Source: Acidimicrobiaceae bacterium (GTDB lineage Bacteria; Actinomycetota; Acidimicrobiia; Acidimicrobiales; RAAP-2). From it: a DNA stretch of 5,383 nt. The stretch is from the NCBI GenBank assembly GCA_030838245.1, contig JAUTXB010000272.1:1-5383 (forward strand), given 5' to 3'. The position numbers and the translations under genes are program-made. Of the stretch, positions 1 through 4,811 are shown piece by piece. The notes beneath the pieces were generated by a model that had not been told where the DNA came from, made no database searches, and saw nothing but the letters and a program-made list of their open reading frames with translations. Each line of letters opens with the position of its first letter. The stretch's first letter is position 1.

Positions 1-218
1 TCGCTTCGGACGGCGGCATCTTCAGCTTCAATGCGCCCTTCCATGGCTCCACCGGCGGCGAGACACTGGTCCAACCCATCGTGGGAATGCTGACCACCCC
101 CGACGGGAACGGCTACTGGCTGACCGCGTCCGACGGTGGCATCTTCAGCTTCGACGCCCCCTTCTTCGGGAGCCTCGGTGGACTGGGCCTGACTGACATC
201 GCTGGCATGGCCATCTGA
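1..218 (+). CDS. 3' end of a 41-residue-repeat (probable beta-propeller) protein
   Basis: The frame is open from the window edge (first full codon at 3) to a TGA at 216-218, so only the last 71 residues are visible. They contain one complete 41-residue repeat and most of a second. Both begin ASDGGIFSF, continue with APF-HGS or APF-FGS and a Gly-rich turn, and the complete unit ends near PDGNGYWLT. The matching DNA blocks begin at 3 and 126. Gly/Asp-rich repeats of this kind (SDGGIFSF...GYWL) are common in tandem arrays at the C-terminus of large secreted actinobacterial proteins, where they probably form beta-propeller blades. The last unit stops short at AGMAI, which fits a closing or incomplete blade. 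The N-terminal part, any signal peptide and any catalytic domain lie outside the window, so the activity is unknown. Coding status is well supported by the repeats. The fold is inferred from recalled similarity. Confidence 0.85.
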   Translation, partial: ASDGGIFSFNAPFHGSTGGETLVQPIVGMLTTPDGNGYWLTASDGGIFSFDAPFFGSLGGLGLTDIAGMAI

Positions 219-372
219 CCGCTCGGAAGTACTACTCGCTCACCGTGAGGATCGACGCCGCCCGGCTGTCCTGCAAATGGATCCGTCTGCGAGACAGCCG
301 GGAACGGCCTGACTTATGCTGTCGACCGCATTTGGCCAGGCGCCCGGCTCTCCTCGTATCGCCGCTCCCCGG
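219..372. other. Intergenic stretch without a recognisable gene
   Basis: This stretch lies between the stop of the repeat protein and the first recognisable part of the integrase remnant. All three plus-strand frames were read. Two contain stops (TGA at 246-248 and TGA at 310-312). The third is open but does not resemble the part of a tyrosine recombinase that should precede position 373; in particular no box I arginine motif is present. No terminator hairpin with a T-run was seen after the stop at 218. It may be degraded integrase sequence or ordinary spacer. Confidence 0.5.
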
Positions 373-840
373 TGGTCGAATCCACCCAAGAGCCAGTCAG
401 GACGACGCTCGAGGATTACCTGCCGAGTTCCCTGGTCGGTCTCCTCGCCGCCCACCTCGGCTCCGACCGTCTGACGGAGTCGGGTCCGGACGCACTTGTT
501 TTCACCAACACGGATGGCCGACCGATCCGCTACGACAACTGGCGCCATCGAGTATGGCTCCCGGCCGTGAACGGCGCCGGATGTCAGGGCGCCGGGTTCC
601 ACGATCTGCGGCGCCTGGCGGCCACCACCCTCGTATCCGGCGTCGACGTGAAAACCGCCCAGGTTCGCCTTGGCCACAGCGATCCCCGCCTGACCCTGGC
701 CGTCTACGCATCGGCGCCGATCGAGGCGGACAGGGCCGCTGCCGAACGACTGCAAGCCGAGTTCTTCGGCCCTGCCGCCCAGCCGTCGAGGGTCCCGGCC
801 GAAGACGACGAGCAAGAGGATGAAGAGAACGAAAAAATAG
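373..840 (+). pseudogene. Decayed tyrosine recombinase / phage-type integrase, C-terminal remnant
   Basis: The remnant retains the C-terminal half of a tyrosine-recombinase catalytic domain. In the frame of position 420 it reads LPSSLVGLLAAHL, then HDLRRLAATTLVSG with catalytic His at 600-602 and Arg at 609-611. The box motif RLGHSDPRLTLAVY follows, with His at 675-677 and the nucleophilic Tyr at 705-707, then a helical tail and an acidic EDDEQEDEENEK end. Three defects mark it as broken. The N-terminal SAM-like domain and the box I Arg are missing. The upstream strand motif PPKSQSGRR (about 382-408) is in another frame, so a frameshift lies between 409 and 420. The frame has no stop where the protein should end and runs on through the tRNA. 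Such integrases insert mobile elements into tRNA 3' ends, and an intact tRNA lies about 80 bp downstream. The outer limits are approximate. A sequencing error could explain the single frameshift but not the missing N-terminal half. Confidence 0.85.
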
Positions 841-842
841 AT

Positions 843-861
843 CGCGCCAAATACGCGCCAA
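843..861. repeat. Two direct repeats CGCGCCAA spaced by one helical turn
   Basis: CGCGCCAA occurs at 843-850 and again at 854-861, start to start 11 bp, in the gap between the end of the integrase remnant and the tRNA 3' end. Short phased direct repeats in this position resemble the arm-type integrase-binding sites found beside attachment cores of actinobacterial integrative elements. That role is inferred from position and spacing only. Confidence 0.35.
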
Positions 862-917
862 TTCGCTGTGCTCGCAAGCCGACAGAAGAATCGCACCCCC
901 GTCAACTAGGACAATCG

Positions 918-942
918 TGGTCGGGCTGCCCGGATTTGAACC
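918..942. other. Presumed attachment site core at the tRNA-Pro 3' end
   Basis: This interval covers the TPsiC arm 3' half, acceptor 3' strand and CCA of the tRNA-Pro gene. The integrase remnant reads toward it from about 80 bp away. Tyrosine recombinases of integrative elements commonly use an identity segment covering a tRNA 3' end as attB. The second copy expected at the far end of an intact element was not found in this window, so this may be a site where the element was lost or rearranged. The limits are a guess. Confidence 0.3.
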
Positions 943-995
943 GGGGACCTCTGCGTCCCGAACGCAGCGCGCTAACCAAACTGCGCCACAGCCCG
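918..995 (-). tRNA. tRNA-Pro (anticodon CGG)
   Basis: Read on the minus strand, the sequence folds as a complete cloverleaf of 78 nt including an encoded CCA. The acceptor stem pairs CGGGCTG (989-995) with CAGCCCG (922-928). The D-stem is GCGC/GCGC with loop AGTTTGGTTA. The anticodon stem is CTGCG/CGCAG with loop TTCGGGA, giving anticodon CGG for proline codon CCG. The variable loop is AGGTC, and the T-stem is CCCGG/CCGGG with loop TTCAAAT. A73 and CCA are at 918-921. It lies 45 nt downstream of the CBS-domain gene on the same strand, and its 3' end faces the integrase remnant. All stems are intact, so any past integration event restored a functional gene. Confidence 0.97.
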
Positions 996-1005
996 TCGAT
1001 CCGAA

Positions 1006-1021
1006 CCGGCGCCGGCGCCGG
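1006..1021. repeat. 16-bp perfect GC palindrome between CBS gene and tRNA
   Basis: CCGGCGCCGGCGCCGG at 1006-1021 is its own reverse complement. It lies in the 45-nt space between the stop of the CBS-domain gene (1041) and the 5' end of tRNA-Pro (995). No T-run follows on the minus strand, so it is not a standard intrinsic terminator. In RNA it could form a short GC hairpin that separates the mRNA from the tRNA precursor, or it may simply be a GC-rich tandem of GGCGCC. Confidence 0.5.
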
Positions 1022-1040
1022 CCTCGAACCAGAGCAGATG

Positions 1041-1964
1041 CTACCCGACAGGGGTGCGGGCGCTTCCCGGCTCGCCCGGTCGCGGACCCGAGTCCATGGG
1101 CCGGGTCCGTTGGGCGACGACCTTGGCCACGCGGCGCTTGTCCATCTCTGCCACCCGGAACTCCCATCCGGCGGCCTTGAGGACCTCGCCCTCGTTGGGG
1201 ATGTGACCGAAACCGTCGAAGAGGAACCCGCCCAGGGTGACGTACTCGCCCTCAGGGAGGTCGATGCCCATGCGGTCTCGGACGTCGTCCACGTTCATCC
1301 GCCCGTCGACCAACCAGCGGCTGCCGTCGACCGGCACCACCTCGGGCTCGTCGTCGGGATCGAACTCGTCGGGCAGGTCGCCGACCAGGGCACCGAGGAG
1401 ATCCTTCACCGTCAGCACGCCTTCCACTCCGCCGTGCTCGTCCACCACCACGGCGAAGGCCCGTCGCTGCTGGCGCATCTCGGCCAGAACCTCGAGGACC
1501 AATCGAGACTCGGGGACGAGGAAGGGTTGGCGGAGGCGCCGAGAGATATCGACGGGATCGGGGTCGGTTCGGACGCCCGCCGTCCCGACCGACTCGCTGC
1601 TGATCGACCGACCGGTCCCGACTTGCCAACCGGCGCGAAACAGATCGTTCATGAACAGGACACCGATCAAGTTGTCCAGGTTCTCGTCGTAGACCGGGAA
1701 GCAGCTGTGCCCCGACTCCCGGACGGCGCGGGTCACGTCTTCGGCCGACAGGGGGATGGGAAGGGCGACCACGTCCACCCGCGGCGTCATGACCTCCCTG
1801 ACCATGGTGTCGCGGAGGTCCTCGAGCGCCTCGAGGATGATCTGCTCCTGGGCGTCGGCGGCCACGGAGCGGAAGCCATTGCCAATGCTGTCCCTGCCAC
1901 GGCGTCGCTCATGCCGCCGGCCGTCCGCCGGTGCCGCTTGTTGGTCAGTGTGTCGTCGGAACAC
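1041..1964 (-). CDS. CorC/HlyC-type CBS-domain protein lacking the DUF21 membrane domain
   Basis: The 307-residue product has two CBS domains (about 55-111 and 140-195) and a C-terminal CorC_HlyC transporter-associated domain (about 207-290). Recognisable pieces are REVMTPRVDVVALP, GHSCFPVYDENLDNLIGVLF, AFAVVVDEHGGVEGVLTVKDLL, EYVTLGGFLFDGFGHIP and WEFRVAEMDKRRVAKV. Members of this family bind adenine nucleotides through the CBS pair and are linked to Mg2+/Co2+ transport or efflux. Most Gram-positive members carry an N-terminal DUF21/CNNM membrane domain. Here only about 50 polar, Arg-rich residues precede CBS1, so the protein is predicted to be soluble, like enterobacterial CorC. The linker between the CBS domains (about 112-139) is Gly/Ser-rich and looks longer than usual. 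The GTG at 1964 is the first available start after the preceding gene's stop, 32 nt away. No clear ribosome-binding site precedes it, so the true start may be further in, for example Val34. Confidence 0.9.
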   Translation of the reverse strand: MFRRHTDQQAAPADGRRHERRRGRDSIGNGFRSVAADAQEQIILEALEDLRDTMVREVMTPRVDVVALPIPLSAEDVTRAVRESGHSCFPVYDENLDNLIGVLFMNDLFRAGWQVGTGRSISSESVGTAGVRTDPDPVDISRRLRQPFLVPESRLVLEVLAEMRQQRRAFAVVVDEHGGVEGVLTVKDLLGALVGDLPDEFDPDDEPEVVPVDGSRWLVDGRMNVDDVRDRMGIDLPEGEYVTLGGFLFDGFGHIPNEGEVLKAAGWEFRVAEMDKRRVAKVVAQRTRPMDSGPRPGEPGSARTPVG

Positions 1965-1996
1965 GATGCTCGCCGCGGTCGCTGACGAACGAGCCC

Positions 1997-2431
1997 TCAG
2001 GCCCCCACCGGGGTGGGGGTGGGCACGATCGAGAGAGGTTGGTAGGACTCATCGAAGTACGTGCCCCCGTCGAGGAGGGAGCTGACTGCCCGCCGGAGCC
2101 GGATCGGGTCCAAGGGCTTCACCACCCACCCCTCGGCACCGGAACGGCGGGCCAAAAAGACATCGGCCCGGCGGTCGAGGAGCATCAGGACTGGAATGTG
2201 GTCCAGGTTGTCGTAGGACTCCTCGAGGCGGAGCTCCAGGCACACCGCCATTCCTCCCATGTTGCCCATTTGGAGGTCGACGACGACTAGATCCGGGAGG
2301 TCCTCGGCCACCTTGGCCAACACGGCGGGGCCCGAGCGTGCCTCTTGGATCTGGATGTCCGGCCGGCTGGCGATGGCTGTTACCTCGGCCCGGACAGAGG
2401 GAGCGTCGCTGGCCACGAGAACGGTGCGCAC
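1997..2431 (-). CDS. Stand-alone response-regulator receiver protein with an atypical active site
   Basis: The 144-residue product is a single CheY-like receiver with no output domain. The beta-1 strand is VRTVLVASD, with only one acidic residue (Asp9, preceded by Ser8) where receivers normally have an acidic pair. The phospho-acceptor is Asp52 in DLVVVDLQMGNMGG. The conserved Lys is Lys105 in EGWVVKPLDP, and the last helix ends in SSLLDGGTYFDE. The usual beta-4 Thr/Ser switch (…LTA) is replaced by Leu85 in VLMLLDRR, so phosphorylation-driven switching is probably altered. A proline-rich tail (IVPTPTPVGA) ends the protein. I chose the GTG at 2431, which places the canonical beta-1 strand at the N-terminus; the longer frame upstream is antisense-like overlap with the ATPase gene. 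The start is 10 nt after the ATPase 2 stop with no obvious ribosome-binding site, suggesting coupled translation. No histidine kinase is visible nearby. Confidence 0.88.
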   Translation of the reverse strand: MRTVLVASDAPSVRAEVTAIASRPDIQIQEARSGPAVLAKVAEDLPDLVVVDLQMGNMGGMAVCLELRLEESYDNLDHIPVLMLLDRRADVFLARRSGAEGWVVKPLDPIRLRRAVSSLLDGGTYFDESYQPLSIVPTPTPVGA

Positions 2432-2441
2432 GCTTTGAAGG

Positions 2442-3590
2442 TTAGCCCGCCCGGCGGGACGCCTTTCCGTCCGATGAGCCCGGTGTGGTGACCCCTCCGT
2501 GGTCGACGAACAAGAGGTCGGCCACCGTGGCCAGGCCGTCGAGGTCGTGGACGTCGGAGTTGAGCAGCGGGACCCGGGCCACCGGGGCCGGAGCCACATC
2601 GGCGACCAGGTCCTCGTAGGTCTTTTCCTCCCGGTCCGACGCGGCGGTAAAGCCGCGAAGGTTCTCGACCAGGTCGGCGAGGGCCGCCCCGTCGGGCCCG
2701 TCGGGGACATCAGGCAACTCGGCCAGCAGCGAGTCGTCGGCGAAGCGCGGCTGCACCCGGTTCACGATGAGGGCCGTCACCGACATCCCCGCCTCGGTCA
2801 GCTTGGAGGAGAAGTGGACGGCCTCGTCGACCGAGTCGGGCCGGGGTGATGCGACCAGGAGGAACGCCGTGGTCGGCTCGGCCAGGAGGACTCGCACGCG
2901 CGCCGCTCGGGTGCGGAACCCCTCTTCCATGCCTTCGAAAGCCTGGAAGAAGGTCACCGCGTCACGGACGATGTCGGCCCCAGCCACCTTCGAAATGGTC
3001 CGCAGAAAGGCCTGGGCGGCGACCCCCATGACCCGCAGCGAGGCGCGGGTGGGCATCATCAGCACCCGGAACACTCTGTTCTCCAGGAACCGGGTAAGTC
3101 GCCGGGGGGCGTCCAGGAAATCGAGGGCGTTCCGGGTCGGTGGGGTGTCCACCACGATCAGGTCGAAGCCGCCCTCGTCGGAGAGCTCGTAGAGCTTCTC
3201 CATGGCCATGTACTCCTGGGTCCCCGAGAGGGCGCCGGTCAGATTCCGGTAGATCCGATTGCCCAGGATGCCCTCTGCCTGCTCGGTGCTGTCGGCATAC
3301 CGGTGGACCAGGTCGTCGAAGGTCCCCTTGGGGTCGAGCATGAGGGCGTGCAGCTCGCCGGGCCAAGAGCCGGCGATCTCGGTGGGGGAGTTGGTCAGGG
3401 CGTCGAGGCCGAGCGAGTTGGCCAGGCGACGGGCCGGGTCGATGGTGACCACGCACGCCCGCCGCCCCAGGCGTGCTGCTTGAAGGGCAACGGCCGCGGC
3501 CGTGGTCGTCTTGCCCACCCCACCCGAGCCGCAGCACACGATGATTGACCGTTCGGCGGCCAGCTCGTCGAGGGTGACGGCGTCGCTCAT
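2442..3590 (-). CDS. ArsA/Get3-family ATPase, second of the pair (Rv3680-like)
   Basis: The 382-residue product is a P-loop ATPase of the ArsA/Get3 (anion-transporting ATPase) family. The P-loop is GSGGVGKTT at 21-29, switch I region TIDPARRLANSLG at 49-61, and DTPPTRNALDFLD at 148-160 forms the switch II/DTxPT element. The first P-loop position after Gly is Ser, so the 'signature' lysine of the deviant Walker A (GKGGVGKT) is missing. As I recall, Rv3680-type proteins share this feature. Two adjacent Cys (19-20) precede the loop. No membrane segment is present and there is no ArsB-like pump gene nearby, so arsenite export is not implied. The ATG at 3590 overlaps the TGA of ATPase 1 as ATGA, indicating translational coupling. 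Close pairing suggests the two ATPases form a heteromeric complex. In mycobacteria the corresponding pair sits beside whiB4, as here beside a WhiB gene. Confidence 0.93.
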   Translation of the reverse strand: MSDAVTLDELAAERSIIVCCGSGGVGKTTTAAAVALQAARLGRRACVVTIDPARRLANSLGLDALTNSPTEIAGSWPGELHALMLDPKGTFDDLVHRYADSTEQAEGILGNRIYRNLTGALSGTQEYMAMEKLYELSDEGGFDLIVVDTPPTRNALDFLDAPRRLTRFLENRVFRVLMMPTRASLRVMGVAAQAFLRTISKVAGADIVRDAVTFFQAFEGMEEGFRTRAARVRVLLAEPTTAFLLVASPRPDSVDEAVHFSSKLTEAGMSVTALIVNRVQPRFADDSLLAELPDVPDGPDGAALADLVENLRGFTAASDREEKTYEDLVADVAPAPVARVPLLNSDVHDLDGLATVADLLFVDHGGVTTPGSSDGKASRRAG

Positions 3591-4615
3591 GAGCTCAGCG
3601 ATTGCGGTCGCTTCACCGGCTCGGCTAGGTCGCCGATGCCGGCGGCCAGGGACCGGGCCAGGATGTCGAGCTCCTCGGGTCCGATGGTCGCGCTGAACAG
3701 GTATGGGGCGCGCAGCTGGGGCAGCGGCAGTTCGGCGGCTAGGCGCTCGAGCTGCTCGAGCTGGAGGTCCTGGCGGGTCACCCGGAACGTGCGGGCTTCC
3801 TCCAGGGCGGCACGGGCGTCATCGCTGAGCGTGACGCCGGCACGTGCCGTCGCATCGGCGGCGGTGTGCTCGAGGCCGGCCAGAGGGGCATAGCAGGCGT
3901 TGGTGATCACCGGCCCGAGGGCGATGCCCACCTTGTCCTCGAGCTGGTACGCCGCTTCCACCACTTCGTTCACCGGCATCTCTTCGGGCAGCGTGACCAG
4001 GGCCACCTGGCATCGGGCCGGGTCGGTGAGCAGCTCGACGACGTCGGCGGCCTGGGCCCGGACGGGGCCTCCCCGGGCGGCGTCGAGCAAGCCACTGGCC
4101 GACGAGAGGAAGGTCATGGTGTGCCCGGTGGCCGGCGCGTCCACCAGGATCAGGTCGGCGATTCCGCTGCGCTCGATCTGCTTGATCTTGCCCAGGACCA
4201 AGATGTCCTTGATCCCCGGGATGGCACTGGCCACCACGTCGAGGACCCCGGACGACTGGAGCCGTTTCGACATGCGGCGGAGCCCGTGATCGGCCAGGTA
4301 CTCGAGCAGGGCATCATCGGGCGTGATCATCCGGGCGTGGACCGTACCCCCGGGCAGCACCGTGTCCTCGTCCTCGGGATCTCCAAGATCGTCGGCACCG
4401 GCCGCGGTGAGGACCGTCCCCGAATAGCTCAGGTCGCCGCCGTCACCGAAGGCGGAGGAGATACCCCGCCGACCCTCCAGCTCCACGACCAGGACGGAAA
4501 GGCCCTCGTTGGCGGCCATTCGGGCCAGGGCCGCCACCATCGTGGTCTTGCCCACGCCGCCCTTGCCGGCCACGATCAGGACGCTGCTTTGTCTGCAAAA
4601 GGCGCTGACGTCCAT
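3587..4615 (-). CDS. ArsA/Get3-family ATPase, first of the pair (Rv3679-like)
   Basis: The 342-residue product is a deviant-Walker-A ATPase. GKGGVGKTT at 17-25 includes the signature Lys18. VVELEGRRG at about 43-51 replaces the usual TDPA switch I motif, and ILVDAPATGHTMTFL at about 156-170 is the switch II region. The C-terminal part is helical and contains LPEEMPVNEVVEAAYQLED, the adenine-binding and dimer region of ArsA proteins. No transmembrane segment is seen. I chose the ATG at 4615, which puts the P-loop near the N-terminus as in relatives. The longer frame upstream to 4843 reads through the divergent promoter region and overlaps the WhiB gene start, so it is rejected. No Shine-Dalgarno is visible, but a TACGCT box lies 9 nt upstream, which would fit a leaderless transcript. 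It is the first gene of the minus-strand operon and is divergent from the WhiB gene. Substrate and partner are unknown. Confidence 0.93.
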   Translation of the reverse strand: MDVSAFCRQSSVLIVAGKGGVGKTTMVAALARMAANEGLSVLVVELEGRRGISSAFGDGGDLSYSGTVLTAAGADDLGDPEDEDTVLPGGTVHARMITPDDALLEYLADHGLRRMSKRLQSSGVLDVVASAIPGIKDILVLGKIKQIERSGIADLILVDAPATGHTMTFLSSASGLLDAARGGPVRAQAADVVELLTDPARCQVALVTLPEEMPVNEVVEAAYQLEDKVGIALGPVITNACYAPLAGLEHTAADATARAGVTLSDDARAALEEARTFRVTRQDLQLEQLERLAAELPLPQLRAPYLFSATIGPEELDILARSLAAGIGDLAEPVKRPQSLSS

Positions 4616-4624
4616 GACGACCGG

Positions 4625-4630
4625 AGCGTA
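4625..4630 (-). promoter_or_regulatory. Candidate -10 box for the ArsA operon, possibly leaderless
   Basis: On the minus strand this hexamer reads TACGCT, matching TANNNT, and ends 9 nt before the ATG at 4615. Transcription starting about 7-9 nt downstream would begin at or just before the start codon. Leaderless mRNAs with this geometry are frequent in actinomycetes, and the gene lacks a ribosome-binding site. No convincing -35 was found. A six-base match in GC-rich DNA is weak evidence alone. Confidence 0.3.
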
Positions 4631-4631
4631 G

Positions 4632-4646
4632 TGCCCACCGTTGGCA
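4632..4646. repeat. Imperfect inverted repeat TGCC-N7-GGCA, operon-proximal copy
   Basis: TGCCCACCGTTGGCA has arms TGCC/GGCA. It carries the 10-mer GTTGGCAAAG (4640-4649), which recurs at 4709-4718. It lies directly upstream of the candidate -10 box of the ATPase operon, where a bound protein would overlap RNA polymerase. It may be an operator shared with the second copy. Confidence 0.35.
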
Positions 4647-4681
4647 AAGGGCTCACCAGGGGGTCGATGGAGGGACCGGCA

Positions 4682-4694
4682 CCCCCAAAGGGGG
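4682..4694. repeat. Small palindrome CCCCCAAAGGGGG in the divergent promoter region
   Basis: Five C and five G flank AAA at 4682-4694, followed directly by CCCC so that GGGGCCCC at 4691-4698 is a second overlapping palindrome. It is near the middle of the 196-bp region between the divergent ATPase and WhiB genes. It could be a protein-binding site or a cruciform. No T-run follows, so it is not a terminator. Confidence 0.35.
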
Positions 4695-4702
4695 CCCCGA
4701 CG

Positions 4703-4715
4703 TGCCACGTTGGCA
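4703..4715. repeat. Inverted repeat TGCCA-CGT-TGGCA, WhiB-proximal copy
   Basis: Perfect 5-bp arms TGCCA and TGGCA surround CGT. The right arm belongs to GTTGGCAAAG (4709-4718), identical to 4640-4649, and the left flank also matches the other copy (GTGCC-AC). It ends 20 bp before the candidate -35 of the WhiB promoter, a usual position for an activator or autoregulatory site. No binding protein can be named from the sequence. Confidence 0.4.
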
Positions 4716-4734
4716 AAGAAAACCCCCGGATCTC

Positions 4735-4764
4735 TTGTCGGGCCGGCATCTTCGCGAGTACGTT
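4735..4764 (+). promoter_or_regulatory. Candidate sigma-70-type promoter for the WhiB gene
   Basis: TTGTCG at 4735-4740 and TACGTT at 4759-4764 are separated by 18 bp, giving acceptable -35 and -10 elements. The predicted start, near 4771, leaves an untranslated leader of about 40 nt that contains the ribosome-binding site. The spacing and position suit the gene. Individual box matches are moderate. Confidence 0.35.
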
Positions 4765-4795
4765 CACATTTGGGGAGGACGCTCACCAGGCGCGT

Positions 4796-4802
4796 AAGGG
4801 GG
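4796..4802 (+). promoter_or_regulatory. Ribosome-binding site that decides the WhiB start
   Basis: AAGGGGG ends 9 nt before the ATG at 4812, a workable spacing. The alternative in-frame ATG at 4803 would directly abut this sequence with no spacer, so the start at 4812 is preferred. A second G-rich stretch (GGGAG, 4805-4809) is too close to 4812. Confidence 0.55.
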
Positions 4803-4811
4803 ATGGGAGCA

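Noticed and set aside
1..218. Repeat array as a CRISPR or DNA-level tandem repeat
   Set aside because: The 123-bp periodicity is protein-level repetition with diverged codons inside an open frame, without spacers.
831..861. Intrinsic terminator for the tRNA on the minus strand (T6 run)
   Set aside because: The only preceding hairpin has about 4 bp (CGCG/CGCG), and the T-run lies about 80 nt beyond the tRNA end. Too weak to annotate.
240..905. 221-codon minus-strand frame with a hydrophobic stretch near its N-terminus
   Set aside because: It is antisense to the recognisable integrase domain. The apparent membrane segment comes from the antisense of the acidic, A-rich integrase tail, and no family resemblance was seen.
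917..1180. Small plus-strand frame beginning MVGLPGFEPGTSASRTQ
   Set aside because: This is another spurious translation of the tRNA-Pro antisense strand, followed by antisense of the CBS gene end.
372..1985. One 537-codon plus-strand open frame joining integrase, tRNA antisense and CBS-gene antisense
   Set aside because: Only the first about 155 codons resemble an integrase. The next part is antisense of a tRNA (GCPDLNRGPLRPERSALTKLRHS is the well-known spurious translation), and the rest is antisense of a clear CBS-domain gene. High GC leaves the frame open by chance.
2432..2710. N-terminal extension of the receiver gene upstream of 2431
   Set aside because: The extension overlaps the ATPase 2 gene in another frame and reads as low-complexity Pro/Arg/Thr/Ser. 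The receiver fold starts exactly at the GTG at 2431.
3587..4615. Arsenic-resistance operon
   Set aside because: No ArsB/Acr3 pump, ArsR repressor or ArsC reductase is present, and the arsenite-binding Cys pattern of true ArsA is not seen. The pair resembles the Rv3679/Rv3680 type instead.
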